Source: Orbicella faveolata (taxonomy: Eukaryota; Cnidaria; Anthozoa; Scleractinia; Merulinidae). From it: a stretch of 64,000 nucleotides of DNA. The translations under genes were made by a program, and so were the position numbers. Within the stretch, counting starts at the first letter, position 1; each line of letters begins with the position of its first letter. The DNA is taken from NCBI RefSeq assembly GCF_002042975.1, contig NW_018150325.1:2282420-2346419 (forward strand), written 5' to 3'. The notes under the pieces were generated by a model. It searched no databases. It had not been told where the DNA came from and worked only from the letters and a program-made list of their open reading frames with translations. Shown here in pieces: positions 1-11,768 of the stretch.

Positions 1-216
1 CTTTAAAGAAAGAAAGCGGTTTGTAATAGTGTTCGTATCTTCATGCCCATACATATCCCGAAGAAAGTTCCAGATTAAGACTACTACATCATCGGAGATG
101 TCACAACGGCTACGACTGATAGCGCGATAATAGAGTTTGTGTTGATCAAGCGCTGTGATGTCTACAGTAATCAATGAATCATCAAAGATTGCTTTGGAAT
201 ATGCACTGCGTTGCGA
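1..216 (-). CDS. Internal exon of an unrecognised gene, partial at window edge
   Basis: On the minus strand positions 216 to 1 read 72 codons with no stop, directly after a pyrimidine-containing tract ending in an AG acceptor (ag at 217-218). The peptide starts SQRSAYSKAIFDD, includes LDQHKLYYRAISRSR and DDVVVLIWNFLRDMYG, and ends RFLSLK. It is mixed and mildly charged, with no signal peptide or low complexity. The exon continues past position 1 or ends there. I do not recognise the family. The GC content and codon use look more coding-like than the AT-rich DNA from 217 to 4631. Upstream exons would lie above 216 on the minus strand, but none was found before the oxygenase gene, so a chance ORF cannot be excluded. 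Confidence 0.45.
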
Positions 217-3200
217 CTGTAGTACTAAGAAAACAGTTAAATTTTAAATGCGCGGTTATAAGATCTAACAGATCTTCTTGTTGTAAACAGTTTGATGTTA
301 CATCTGATTGATAGCAATACATGTCCTCAAACATGTCTAGTTTAAGTTATAAGTGCTTTGACAACTGTGTGTGTGGAGGTCTTTATATTTGAAGAAATTT
401 ACCCTGCCTGACCTGAAGATTCACAAACCAGTCAGTCATCCACTCTTGAAATAATTAATTCAAAGCAATTGACACAATTGTAATGTTTCTTATTTTGAAA
501 ATTGAAAGACCTAGAAAAAAAAAAACATTGTACAGTTTTGGAAAATATCCATACCCACACCAAGGAAGGAGTATGAAGTCAGGTCATTGAAAATCCTAGA
601 GGTGGGGGCTCCAACAACAAAAAATTAAGGAAAAATGTGAAGCTAAATTGGATTTCTTTCCGCAGGGGTTGGAAGGAGGAGGTCAAATAAATAAACCCTC
701 TGTGGATGGGTATGGTTATTTCCTGAAAAAATGCATTTTACTGATTTTAATATTTTACAAATGACCTGGGCTGATTCATGTTAGCCTGTAAAGTTTCAGT
801 TTTGTGCTTGTTTGCTTGTTTTGCACCAGAAACTCTTGCAATTAAGCATCTCTCAGAAGTGTAACAGTAGATTGTAAAAGTGTTGTAATCCAAGACTCCA
901 AAGAAGTAACTTATGGATTACCTCAAGTAACATTTAGGAAAGGTATAAGAAAGCCCTTTGACATAATTTCAAGAACATTAAAATGTCTTGAAATGTTTAT
1001 TTCTAGAAATTTGTTCTAGAGAAAGGCAGATCTAACAGATAATTTACAGTCAATGCCTGTAGCTTGTGGCATTTTCACAATTTGGTAGTTTAGTGAAAAA
1101 CTTTAAAACACTCATTAATGTAAGGTTTTAGTTAGTTAAGTTAAGGTTGGAATAATCAGGTTTTGATGACTGTAAAAGTATATTGTAGGACATTAGGTGT
1201 TAATACTTCCCGTACGAATGGTTAGTTATGTCCACATTGTCTTTTTAATAAGTTGTTTTTAAAGAAGGAACCCTTATAAGGTGTTTGTTAAAGTAGCATT
1301 AAGTTCCATACATAATTGGTGTTTATTATGATTGTTTTTCTTCATTTGAAAAGGTGACAATGACTTACAGTTATTTTTAGCAATTTTTAAGAAAAAGCAT
1401 TATTTTGAAAAATTGTCATGTTTCATATAGAAATAAAATGGGAATTCATGTCATGCCACGAAATACTTTAGGAGACAATTTAGATTGACTAATTGAAAAA
1501 TAAAATTACTAAAAAAATTTGCTATTCGATTTGAAACAGGTTTCAATGAGACCTGGTAGAAATCATGTTAAATCACCTTTTCTTATGGAGAGTCACATGG
1601 TTATATTGGGAGGAATATTTTGCTGCCTGGGGATGCGTTAAGTCCTGTTATTTGTGGCCAGTTGTTACTGGCGTGTGTCAAACACACATGTTTAACCTTT
1701 TCAAGAAATATGTGCCAAAAATCTTGAAACTTATGTAAGTTATTCATTTCTCAATATTAAGAAAATTGGCAAGAGTTGAACAACTAATGAGCTTACTAAG
1801 GTTTGTGATGCTCGAGGGGCTTTCATTAAAGTTTCATCTTTTTTGGTGCATTTAATTTCTGTTTGTTAATTTCAATACCCTTGCTGAACCTCTCCACATA
1901 AAGAATGAGATGAAAATGTTTAATTTTAGTTGCAATTGCAGTTCCTGGGAGGAAGAATAATTTTGTAATTAGTTGTTTTGTACTTTCCCAATTATCTGGG
2001 AATGAATGCCAAATGAGTGAGCAGTTTATTGCAGTACAATGTATTAAGAAATTAAAACATGGTGGGATGGTGAAACTTGGTGAAAAACCATATTTTGTTT
2101 TATTGGAATATATATAAAGTACTTGTCTGGGCATTGAGACAGAGAGAACCAATAGAACTTTATAAAACTTTTTCTGAAATATTCTCATTACTGACACCAT
2201 ACATTTCTTCTTCTTTGAGATTTTACTAGTGTCATAATGAGAATTAAGAATGAAGAAGCTCCAGTGTTGGAAATTAAGGGATACAATCAGAGAGGTTCAC
2301 TGGTTCTAGAGAAGTGAGGTATTGTCATAGGTTAGGTAGAATTGGCAAAGGAAATTTAGATTCCTGATGATGCCTGCATAGAGTGGAAACTCTTATGTTT
2401 CAAGTTAACCCATTCCTATCAACAGAAGACTGAGTTTAGAAATTGAAATCAAGTTACATCCAGAATATTTCCAAGTGCTGTCACATCCTCATTCCATGTT
2501 GCACTACCTTTGCTCAATGCCTCTTGAGTGAATAACAGTATTTCAATATTATTGTTACTTCTCATGGCCAGAGTACTTCTCTGATTGGAGTTCGTCTCCC
2601 ATACAACTGGTTTTAGACATATTTAACATCGTATGGGGTTAGCTATAATATTTATTTGTATTTAAATACTCATAGTCCAGGGAATTATTAGGACTGCATG
2701 TTCCAAATGTATGGAAAAGGACTTAGAACTGGTGTTCAAATAATGTAATTTTGTCAGGATCCAACAATGGATGATTTAAGTAATCTAGGAAGGGCTGGCA
2801 ATTTAATTTGCTGACCACATGTTTTCTTTTACTTGAGTTTTGCAGGATGTAGTTGATGTATTCACTGTGAAGGAAGATTGATTGATTGATTGATTCTTCA
2901 TAGAATAAGCATCTTGCAGAAATTTAACCAATTTTTCAGGATGTTTTTTTGACTATGCCTTCTTGGCTTCTTGTGGGACTAAGAAAGTCTCAGGCTTGGA
3001 GAGAAAAAAATTAGTCTCACCATTATGCAAAGTCTTGAATTTACCATCCCTACAGTAAGCTGCTCCTTTTCAGGAGTTTTTTTTTATTGATATTACACCT
3101 CTAACTGGTTATCTTATGATTAAAGGCCATAATGTATGGTATGTTATACAACTCAACGTTAAGTTACAAATCAGATATTTTTTTAGTGACGACTGTCAAA

Positions 3201-3350
3201 TTGGTAACTCTTAAACCAAAGGCATTTTTGCCTACATGATGGCAGAATATTAAATATATGACTAGGTCAACAATTGAATTCTAATGACTGGGCAATTCAG
3301 TGACAAAGGGGTCAAGTTGGAGGTATAGTTAAGAAGTTTGTACTTGCAAC

Positions 3351-3589
3351 AAATGGCCCTAAGGGAAACAGTGAGTTTTGTTTCTTCAAGACCCTCAGTG
3401 TTCTCCAAAGCAAAACCAAGGGAATATTGAGGTCACATTCTTACTTTGTTATTTTGTTTTCTTGGCGTACCTGTAAACAAGCTGGTGCATCCTGTAGACT
3501 CTGCTTATCAAGTCCATGGGATGCACCGTTACCATAGCTAAGTGTCTATCAGAAAACAAAACTCACTGTTTCCCTTGGGGCCAGTCATT
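3351..3589. repeat. Short TIR element (MITE-like)
   Basis: The left end (3356-3384) reads ggccctaagggaaacagtga followed by gttttgttt. The right end (3554-3582) is nearly its reverse complement. The two ends, about 27-29 bp each, enclose about 170 bp with no ORF. Related 'agtgagttttg' words recur at 3725-3780. There is no transposase, so this is a non-autonomous element or a solo palindromic repeat. Confidence 0.55.
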
Positions 3590-4393
3590 AAGTGTTTTGT
3601 TATACCTCCCTACTCAAAAATAGAATAAACTGCAAAAAAATAATTGCTTGACACCAACAGGTCCACAAATTTGCCATGGTTTCAAGGTGCATGACATGAT
3701 CACGTGCAAATTGAAAGTTCAAGTTTCCCCAGGGAGTTAGTGAGTTTTGTTTGCCCTAGGGAGTGAGTGAGTTTTGACCCATGACACGTGACACATTCTC
3801 CAGTCGGAAAACGTATTTGAGGTGGGAGTTACAACAATCAAGTTTGTTTGTACCACTGCCAATAATCCTGTATGACAAACAACTGCCAATGATCTTGTAT
3901 GATTATATTAATTGTCTGACCTGTTCTCTTTTTTTATTTTTTTAACAAAATATGAGAAAACTTTATTTGTGTGGCTTCTTTTGTAATTGAACAATCAATT
4001 CAACAGGTTAAGTTTTCTGTTTTATTTTCTTGATAGCTCATACATGTACAAATGTCAGAGTCTAGATTATTATTTTTCCATGATTTTAAAATAAATTCTT
4101 TTTAAGTACATAAATCATTGTACTTTTTTTGTTGTTGTTATATAAACACCAATGAAATACCAGGTGAGCCTTTGTGCGAAAACACGATATCTTGACACAT
4201 GCAAAAAGATCACTGTTGCTATGGTTGCATAATGAAATGTGGCTTTTGAAGCAAAAGTGAAATGGCCTGGTAATACTCATTTTCCTGTGGAGTGTTGAAA
4301 AATATTTCACTCATTCACTGTGCACATTCATGAAACATTTTCACCACTCAAAGAGAAATTTTGTATCGCGGTTCAGCCATGTGATATCCTGAA

Positions 4394-4399
4394 TTTATT
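4394..4399 (-). promoter_or_regulatory. Candidate polyadenylation signal for the oxygenase gene
   Basis: The minus strand reads AATAAA here, about 230 nt past the stop codon at 4632-4634. A chance match is possible in AT-rich DNA. Confidence 0.4.
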
Positions 4400-4631
4400 G
4401 TATAATGCAGCTATGCCTATTGCAAATCAAACTTGTATCACTGTTATTCCTGTATTATGGTAGCAATGGGGAGGAGACAATCCCACTGCATGCACAAATT
4501 TTGACAAAACTCATATGCCTGGTAGACTTTTACCTGCCTTTAACATATTGTAACTTTTTCAAAAATCAGGAATCACGTTCGTCTTGTAGTTTCAATTTTT
4601 ATGCTCATTTACATGTCACACGGCCACCCCC

Positions 4632-7600
4632 CTAGTATGTTGCTGCAAATCTTTCCTGTAGATATCCCAGAGACGTTATAGCTTCATACTTGTTTGAACC
4701 ATCCAGAGACTCAATCATCACTTCATTGTCGGGATGAGCAAAGAAAGCCAGTGATCGACGCACAGTCCTCTGCTTTCTTTCCTCATCTGGAATAAGTACC
4801 CTGTGTTTCTGAAATAAAAATACCCGGCTACATCAATGCATAAATTTGGTTAGAAGCACAGTGTTGTGTAAAACTGCCATGGGTGCATAACTTTTAGGGT
4901 GAAATGTTCAGAACTCAGTGAAGAATCAACAATACTGGCAAGGAGATGTAATCTTAGGTGAATGAAGTTTTACTTACAGTGGATCTAAGTTTGTCAGCTG
5001 TCCAACGTTGCATCAGATCTCCAATATTGACAAGCACAGTTCCAGAAATAGGCCTTGCAGGGGTGTATGCCCCATTCACTGGCAGGACCTGTGAAGAGAA
5101 ATGTCTCGTTCTTAGTTACATTAAGACACATGATTACAGGTTTCGTTTGCCTCTAAAGAGCAGAAATTAATAGGATACTGGGAGATGTCAAGTCTTTTGC
5201 AGTCTTTCCATAATAATATGGTCTCACTATCGAACACTATATCTCCTACATTTGGTAGTATAACATCTCTCACCACATAATTTTTCAGGTGCTTTGTGGT
5301 ATGCATATGATAACAGATTTAAGACTGTACCATTGCTGACCTCTAATCCACCAACACTATCCTGAAACAACAATGTTATGCTCCCATAGTCACTATGTTC
5401 CCCACATCGCACTTGCTCTGGCTTGATAATAGACTCCTCAGGGAGGGGTGGGTAATATAACAGTCGTAAGGCAGTTGGATTCCCTGATGTACCAATGGAA
5501 CCATGCACTTGTGCAAGCCACTTAGGGTCCTAAGAAGCAGAGGTATATCTAAAATCAGGGGAGAACCACAGGAACAAATCTAAAATGGTTTTCAGCCTTA
5601 GATATCTAAGGATTCCTACATGATTATAAAGAGCATTCTTATAGTCTTGAGAAAGCACAACATGGCATGACAGTTAACATATTGCAAACTATTCAAGTCT
5701 CAAAGTCTAAAAATTTTATCAGCAACTGCTGACTCGATCATATCTCACTGGCTGAAAGTTTACTCCAGTTATATTGTAAATAATAATGATAATAATGATA
5801 ATGATGACAATAGTAATAATGATAAAGTAAGTAAATAACCTTTATTAATGTGGTCTAATACACTAAGCTCATTGCAGTATTGTAAGCATCGCTATTTTCC
5901 AGGTATTGCCACAAACAAAAAAATAAAACAAAAACTTAAAGGTATAAAATAAGTATATAATATTAAAAAAGTTTATAGTGCAACTTTCCATGAAATGATC
6001 AAGTGTGCTTTACATCATTAGAATTAAAACTATAATCCTGAAAGATTTAAATTTACAATGGTTGCTAACAAATTCAAAACATGTTCATAGATAAAAAATT
6101 CAATAAAAACTTAATAAAAAAAGTTAATCTGATATCAATAAAAAGCTAACCTAACGTAATAGGTATTTAGAAGCTGCTTGAGGTGACTGATAATAAAGTA
6201 ATAGCAGTAATATACAGCACTATACAAATACACTATATGAACAAGTACCTGTAACTTGAGCCCGATACCAACAACATCAAGAATTCTGAAAGTTAGATTT
6301 TTACATTTGTTGAAAAATGATGTGACCGTGGGTCTGAAGTCTGGAACCTGCTGATCTGGCCATTTCTACAGATAATTTAAAGGTATATTGTTAACAATTA
6401 GATTGTAGATGTCCTATGCTCCTCCCAGGACCATGGGGTTAAGTAAGTAGTAATAATATGCACCATCCAGGAAATCTGTCAGTCATTGCATAATTATCAA
6501 TAATTAGGAGAAGTTAGATGTTGATCACTTTTGAGAATGATTTATGTCCTAATTATTATAACACATAAATCATTCCCAAAAGTGAGCAGCATCTGATTTC
6601 TCCCAACAATATTATGCAATGTCAAGCAGACAGTAAGTTACTGAGATTAATTAACAGAAACTCATCATTCAGTTCTGGTTATCATGTCTTGATTTATTTT
6701 GAGTTTTTAACTCCATAGACATGGAAAAAAAAGTGATTTCTTCTAAGTTCTGCTTGGGATCATGGACTCTTGATTAGCTTAACACAATTATATTTATTTA
6801 TTTTATTTTTATTTATTAAGCTTTGGCCTACTATTACACATAAAGAAAAAAAAAAACAAAAAACAAAATGGCCAGGGGAGCCGCTACAGCTTAGCCAATT
6901 ACAGCGGCCCCCTTACTGGAAGTTGAATAATGTTACAAATCAGTTTGAATGCCTCACATTCATCACAAAAGTTGCAGATCAACTTGATAATTGTCTTTAA
7001 CAAAAACCAAGCAAGGGTATTGCACTAAGTAGTAATGTTTGGAGTTTTTAATGTAATATCATATACCTGTGACTCATCTTCAAGTTCGCAAACATTGTAG
7101 GCTTCCTTTAAATCCCCTGGTCGTTGAGGATTTAAACTGTAAGAAAAAGTGACAAATCTAAATTGTCCATCTTAGGGTTACTCCCAGCATTAAATTTGCT
7201 GTTACCCATAAATACACCTGGGCGGAGAGAGGCAATGAGTGCCTAAGGACACAACACTAGTCACTTCTGGTAAATTATGTCCTATTCTAGACCAAAACTA
7301 TCTGATTCTTTATCCTATCCCAGACTTAACTGCCTGAAAATCATACCCTTCACAGGGGCACATTACCCCATATAGCTTATACAAGGGAGTACCTCCCCCC
7401 TTGGAGAAACACCTAGACCCCACCTAAGGAATTAGTAATAATAAAACTGATCTAAACCACAAAGGCAGTACTGAAGAACAACAATTAAAAGGTGTAAATT
7501 AAACTCCAGTAGATCATAGAAAGAAATTAATAAAAGTAACATTTAACAGCAATGTCGAATTGATTACCTTTCTCTCTCAAGGGAAACCCAACCAAAATTT

Positions 7601-10000
7601 CTTCCATCACTAGGTCGAGTGAATTGTTTTTTGACATCTGTTGGGAGATGAAAAAATCCATCCCCTACCCTGCGGACTTCTGAAATCTAGCAATGAATAT
7701 AGACTATATGTCACTAATGAAGGCATGTTGACACAACAACCCCAGGGAAGAGGTGTTTTTGAAAACATCTCTAAAAGGCACCAGAATCTCCATCTGAAGT
7801 AAAAAGTTCCACCTCATAAGGTACCGATGAATTCTATTTTCTTAAATGAGAGAAATGAGACTACAGGTATAGCTAGCCAAAAGCAAAGTACAAAACTGAT
7901 TTCCTGAAATATTTAAAGAGCCACAAAAATCTGGCTCACATTCAGTGAAAATTGCTTATTTTTGGTTGGATATTATGTCACTCCTTATGTAACAACTGTA
8001 CGCAATTCATGTGGAGCAGACCCTGGGGTGGGGGGGGNGGGGTACTATACAAAGTTCTATACAGGGAGGCTGTCCCGAGATCCAACTCCTTACCCTTTCG
8101 TATACCATTTTGACAGAAAACGTACCCTTTTCACATACTTTCATAACTGACCCATATTATGAATAAATCAGCAAAAAAGTAAGTCTTCTTGTCATTTTCA
8201 TGTAGTGCCTAATAAATGAAATGATACAGCCATAAGGTGCGTCTGTTCAAAATATCTTAATGAAAGGCCCTTTCAAATAACTAAATGACAGATTTCTCTA
8301 CCCTTTAATAGGCCTCAACTTGAGAAATCGCTAGTACCCTTTAACAAACCCGAAGCCTGAAAAAAGTACCCCTTTCGGGAGAAGCCTTCCTGTAAAAGCG
8401 ATTATAGGGAGTATATCAAACACAATACTCAGGCACCTAAAATGTATCATGGCATTTCAAAGGCCGGGGGAGCGGATGGGGGGGAGGCACTCCCATATAT
8501 GGGCTATATATTCATCTGCCACGGGATAGGGTAGGGTTTTTGAGGTTCACGATCCTTACATAGGGTATTGTTTTTGCCCCTGTTGGCGTTTTGTTCCCAA
8601 TGTAATCCTTAGATAAGGTACCTAAATTGTATCAGCTAAAATTCCAGTGCGTAAATGCTCGGCTAAACATATAACAAGTGATCTGTTAAAAGTGAACTGT
8701 ATGTCCAAGGTTAATTACAGAAACAAAATAAAGTTGAGCCTTCCACGCTATTCTTAGTTTTTGTTTTTCCCTTCAATAGGGTGTCATTTTGGGGGTATGG
8801 GCCTAAATAGGGCATCATTTTTCATGTCCTTCATCCTTAAATAGGGTCAGGGTTTAAGACCCTCTGCAGCACACACCTATCCAAAATTTATGGAAGTACC
8901 CCATCCCCCAGGGGTATGATAACAGGAGACTTGTNGCGGGCTGCACACCCCCATCCAATTTTTCTGGGAGTACCCCCCCCCCCCCCCCCCCCCCTCCCAG
9001 TTCCATGGATGTCAAAAAGGAGTGAAATTGCCATCTATTTTATGATCTCTGCCCACTACTCTTATGAGTCATTCTCCCTATTCTTTGGACAAGATTGCAA
9101 AATCAGCTGCCTACTTCAGCAAATGAAACCACCTACTGGAAAATCAGGGATAAAAAAACACATGCCCAATGTATGTCTGATTTGGCTTATTACTAACTCT
9201 CGCATTATTTTTTTTCAAATCAATTTTCAAAAACAGTAAAAAATACTTTCATGGCATCCTTCAGCACAAGTCCACGCGGTACTAATTTAAAAGAGGGTCG
9301 TACCTGCAGGGGGATTCTCGTGATGCGTGATTAGCTGATATATTTTCGTGATCTGTAACTTGAAGGTTTTGCGTGACCGTGAAGAACTTGTCGAAACTTT
9401 AAAATTATTACCACCATTTTCGAGCTACCGTGATTGGCCAACTTTTTTCCGCGTCGCACAACGCGGAAAAAAGTTGGCCGTTCACGGTAGCTCGAAAATG
9501 ATAGTAACCGATATTCACGATTTCACCACTTTGTTCTGCGTGATTTTGAAAGGCGAGTCCTCCGGAAGATTTATTGCGACAGAAAAAATCAAACGTGACC
9601 TTTGTATATTTATAGAAACGTCTCGTAAGACATCGGTACTTAGCCTTTCACGATTTTGCTTTCTTCAAACACTCTTGCTAGCGTAAGAGTAGGTTATTAA
9701 AAACAGTACCTTACTTGCTTGATTCGGGAAAATGAACTATCCGTGATTCGCTATTTTTCCGATCGTGAACCGTGCCAGAGGACCCCCCTGTACGGCCCTG
9801 TTAACTCCTTTTACACTCACCTCCGCATCAGATATTCCGTGCTTTGTTAAATATACAAACCCAATCGTACTAAAAGCCGTGTATATTTTTTCAGCTAGTA
9901 ACTTAACGGAATCTTCATCGAGGGAAGGGGGGTTCTGACAATTTAAACCCATAATACCAAAATCAACGACTGGTATTACTCCATCAGCAGCATCAGCCAT
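4632..10000 (-). CDS. 2-oxoglutarate/Fe(II)-dependent oxygenase, isopenicillin-N-synthase-like
   Basis: Seven exons in transcript order: 9821-10000, 7568-7686, 7067-7136, 6249-6365, 5341-5529, 4978-5088, 4632-4808. All have GT-AG introns and keep frame, giving 320 aa, the usual length for the family. The N-terminal DIOX_N part begins MADAADGVIPVVDFG and includes YLTKHGISDAE. The double-stranded beta-helix carries the iron ligands H207 and D209 (GEHSDYGS) and H264 (STKHRV), and the 2-oxoglutarate-binding R-x-S at R279/S281 (VRRSLAFF). By homology it is a soluble enzyme that couples 2-oxoglutarate decarboxylation to substrate oxidation; the substrate is unknown. It resembles the 'UPF0676/flavonol-synthase-like' single-domain proteins common in invertebrates and fungi. 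Exon 2 uses the acceptor at 7687-7688 because a nearby downstream AG would break the frame. No defect was seen. Confidence 0.9.
5776..5824. repeat. (aat/gat)n microsatellite
   Basis: An imperfect trinucleotide run of aat and gat units in intron 4 of the oxygenase gene. Confidence 0.75.
6484..6621. repeat. Fold-back element in oxygenase intron 3
   Basis: The first half (cattgcataatta, later ttagatgttgatcacttttg and gaatgatttatgt) is matched by the reverse complement of the second half (acataaatcattccc, aaaagtgagcagcatctga, atgcaatg). The arms are about 60 bp around a small AT-rich loop. It has no coding capacity and looks like a MITE. Confidence 0.7.
7960..8450. repeat. G-run-flanked dispersed repeat, reverse orientation
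   Basis: In intron 1 of the oxygenase gene. It starts at a long G run interrupted by one n (8038). It contains many short 'accctt' words (tacccttttcacatac, gtaccctttaac), the complement of the 'agggta' words seen in the next block. This suggests two related repeats in opposite orientation. Confidence 0.45.
8460..9000. repeat. G/C-run-flanked dispersed repeat, forward orientation
   Basis: It begins with G runs and ggcactcccatatatgggct, has repeated 'atagggta' and 'aatagggt' words, and ends in a run of 22 C (8973-8994). One n at 8935 separates two similar tails (ctgcagcacac... and gctgcacaccc...). The layout fits a non-autonomous repeat family; no transposase ORF is present. Confidence 0.5.
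9295..9800. mobile_element. Putative MITE with TIRs and an internal hairpin, beside oxygenase exon 1
   Basis: The left end gggtcgtacctgcaggggga resembles the reverse complement of the right end (gggccgtacaggggggtcct). The interior is dense in 'cgtga' words. It contains a strong hairpin at 9416-9499 with arms of about 39 bp (attttcgagctaccgtga, ggccaacttttttccgcg) and a loop of about 6 bp. The element sits in intron 1, about 20 bp from the splice donor of exon 1 at 9821. Confidence 0.5.
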
Positions 10001-10432
10001 CTTGATCTGGTGCGGCGAGATGTGGTGAAGACCTTTTCCGACGAGCCTGAGGTACAAAGTGAAGACCTACACCTCTGTAGTCATACGGCACACATCCAAA
10101 AGCCTCAATCTCTCCTCGACGCCTGAGTGCATGCCTGTCGTTATTGTTGTTGTGTTTGTTTTTCAGAAGGGGAGAATCCGCTGAGCGATATGAATGCAGG
10201 CGCAAGGCTCTAGAGTTTCCGGTTAAAACCAGGAGCTCATAACCCTGCTAAACCCTTATATCAAATTAAAAGTTATAGCGCTGGCTATAAACTATATCAA
10301 GAAAATGAAGTGAAATGAATTACCGAATTTTTTTCACGACCTCTAAATGCGATAAAATGTTTAAGCAAGCAACCGGAACGATGATTGCTGGTACACGTTG
10401 GATCAATAGTGATCTAATCGGCTTTACATATA

Positions 10433-10623
10433 AGATGAAGAATACAAAAGCAAAAACCGACACAACGTAGGATGATTTTTTGAAGGTGTACTATATTTCG
10501 GCTGGCCAAACCAGCCTTCTTCATTGCCTGAAGAAGGCTGGTTTGGCCAGCCGAAATATATATAGTACACCTTCAAAAAATCATCCTACGTTGTGTCGGT
10601 TTTTGCTTTTGTATTCTTCATCT
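10433..10623. repeat. Near-perfect palindrome, 91-bp arms
   Basis: Left arm 10433-10523 starts agatgaagaatacaaaagca. Right arm 10529-10623 is its reverse complement except for a 4-bp 'tata' expansion. The loop is 5 bp (ttgcc). The inner end ggctggccaaaccagcc is itself partly palindromic. There is no ORF and no long flanking duplication. It could be a young fold-back MITE or a DNA-repair snap-back. Confidence 0.85.
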
Positions 10624-10804
10624 AAATGCGAGCGTCTGAATCACTTTTCCGTGCGCCACGAAAGACCACCGAAAATAAAATTAAATAAATAAAAAAACAC
10701 TGAAACTGCCAACTTCTCAGGCTAGCTGGTTAAAATCTATTTTCAAGTTCATGGATTTTTTCCCGCCCCCTAAAAGCGATTTTATCTATCTTTTTTAAAC
10801 TCGA

Positions 10805-10866
10805 TCGGTCAGTCAGCCAGTCGCCCAGTCGGCCAGTCAGCCAGTCAGTCAGTCGGCCAGTCAGTC
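10805..10866. repeat. (cagt/ccag)n microsatellite
   Basis: Imperfect tetranucleotide tract of cagt, ccag and cggc units upstream of the palindrome-bearing segment. Confidence 0.8.
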
Positions 10867-11365
10867 ATTTAAGTGAATAAAAAGTATGAAACATTGGGGA
10901 AAACAAGACTGCACTGCATGGCTTACCTGCAAATCAGCAAGTTTTATTTTGTAAGTTTGACGAGAAAACTGCTTTTAAAAAATGTCCCAGAAATTTCTGT
11001 GTTTCCGTCCGTTACGAGGTCATGAAGTTCACCTGACAGACCCTGGGCCTACGTCCAAAACGGTTGTATATTTCGCTGGGGTTGTTTTTGTGGCCGTCTA
11101 CTCTCCACCTCACCTTCTCTTTCAACGCTCACAGACCAACATTGAGAAAGTTGATAAACTACCTACTTTTCTCCCAAATTTTGTTTATTTTATATCTAAA
11201 AACAAGTGTCTTATTACAAGATTCTTTTGCTGTTTTTTTATGATACAATATGTACATGTCAACTTAATCCACCATCTACCTTATAAAACAAAACAAATTA
11301 ACGATTTTCTATAACGCTATTCTTGCCTACGTAGTTCTAGTAATTAACAACTATATATTTTGGAT

Positions 11366-11371
11366 TTTATT
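11366..11371 (-). promoter_or_regulatory. Candidate polyadenylation signal for Wnt
   Basis: AATAAA on the minus strand about 400 nt past the Wnt stop; another lies at 11184-11189. Which is used cannot be told from sequence. Confidence 0.35.
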
Positions 11372-11768
11372 AAAAGCGTTTAATCTGATATGATTAATGA
11401 AAATTCTCAAGAACGGCTCAACCATGATGTAATCTCTCCCCCAACCCATCTTTGCTAGATTTATAGTCCACTTTGATATGGAAATCTCTGTTAGCCTTTG
11501 GCTTAACAGTTCGCATCTTAACTTATATTATCTATAACTTAAGTTTAAGTCGCATTCGGGCTTTCCCTGTCTTTTTGTGGAACATTGTATTTGTGACCAA
11601 AGAAGGCTTTCTGTATTAGAGAAACACCTAAAATCTCACAGTTGACCGCTAAATCCGAATGCCGGCGATAATGTTAGCTTTTCAGAACGAATTTACGAGA
11701 AGTCGCTCGAAATATCTACAAGTTAACAAAAATATATTTTACAGTTTTTCTGTCCTGGCTTAGAAAAA

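Larger units (their letters stand above)
217..4631. other. AT-rich intergenic or intronic stretch without a supported gene
   Basis: No exon with plausible splice sites and a recognisable product was found here. The longest ORF (1826-2200, minus, 124 codons) is AT-driven and lacks any domain. It holds a short (attg)n run near 2877-2895, a TIR element at 3351-3589, related motif copies at 3725-3780, and a short two-unit repeat near 3850-3905. The right end is probably the 3' UTR of the oxygenase gene. Confidence 0.6.
10001..11768. other. Intergenic region between oxygenase 5' end and Wnt 3' end
   Basis: The first about 250 bp are probably the oxygenase promoter and 5' UTR. It then contains the large palindrome (10433-10623), a cagt/ccag microsatellite (10805-10866) and the probable Wnt 3' UTR. 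The ORF at 10982-11314 has no domain, and I do not call it a gene. Confidence 0.6.

Noticed and set aside
1826-2200. 124-codon minus-strand ORF
   Set aside because: AT-driven composition, no domain, no splice context, no conserved motif; probably chance.
10982-11314. 110-codon plus-strand ORF between the oxygenase and Wnt genes
   Set aside because: It overlaps the likely Wnt 3' UTR on the other strand, has no recognised domain and a chance-like composition.
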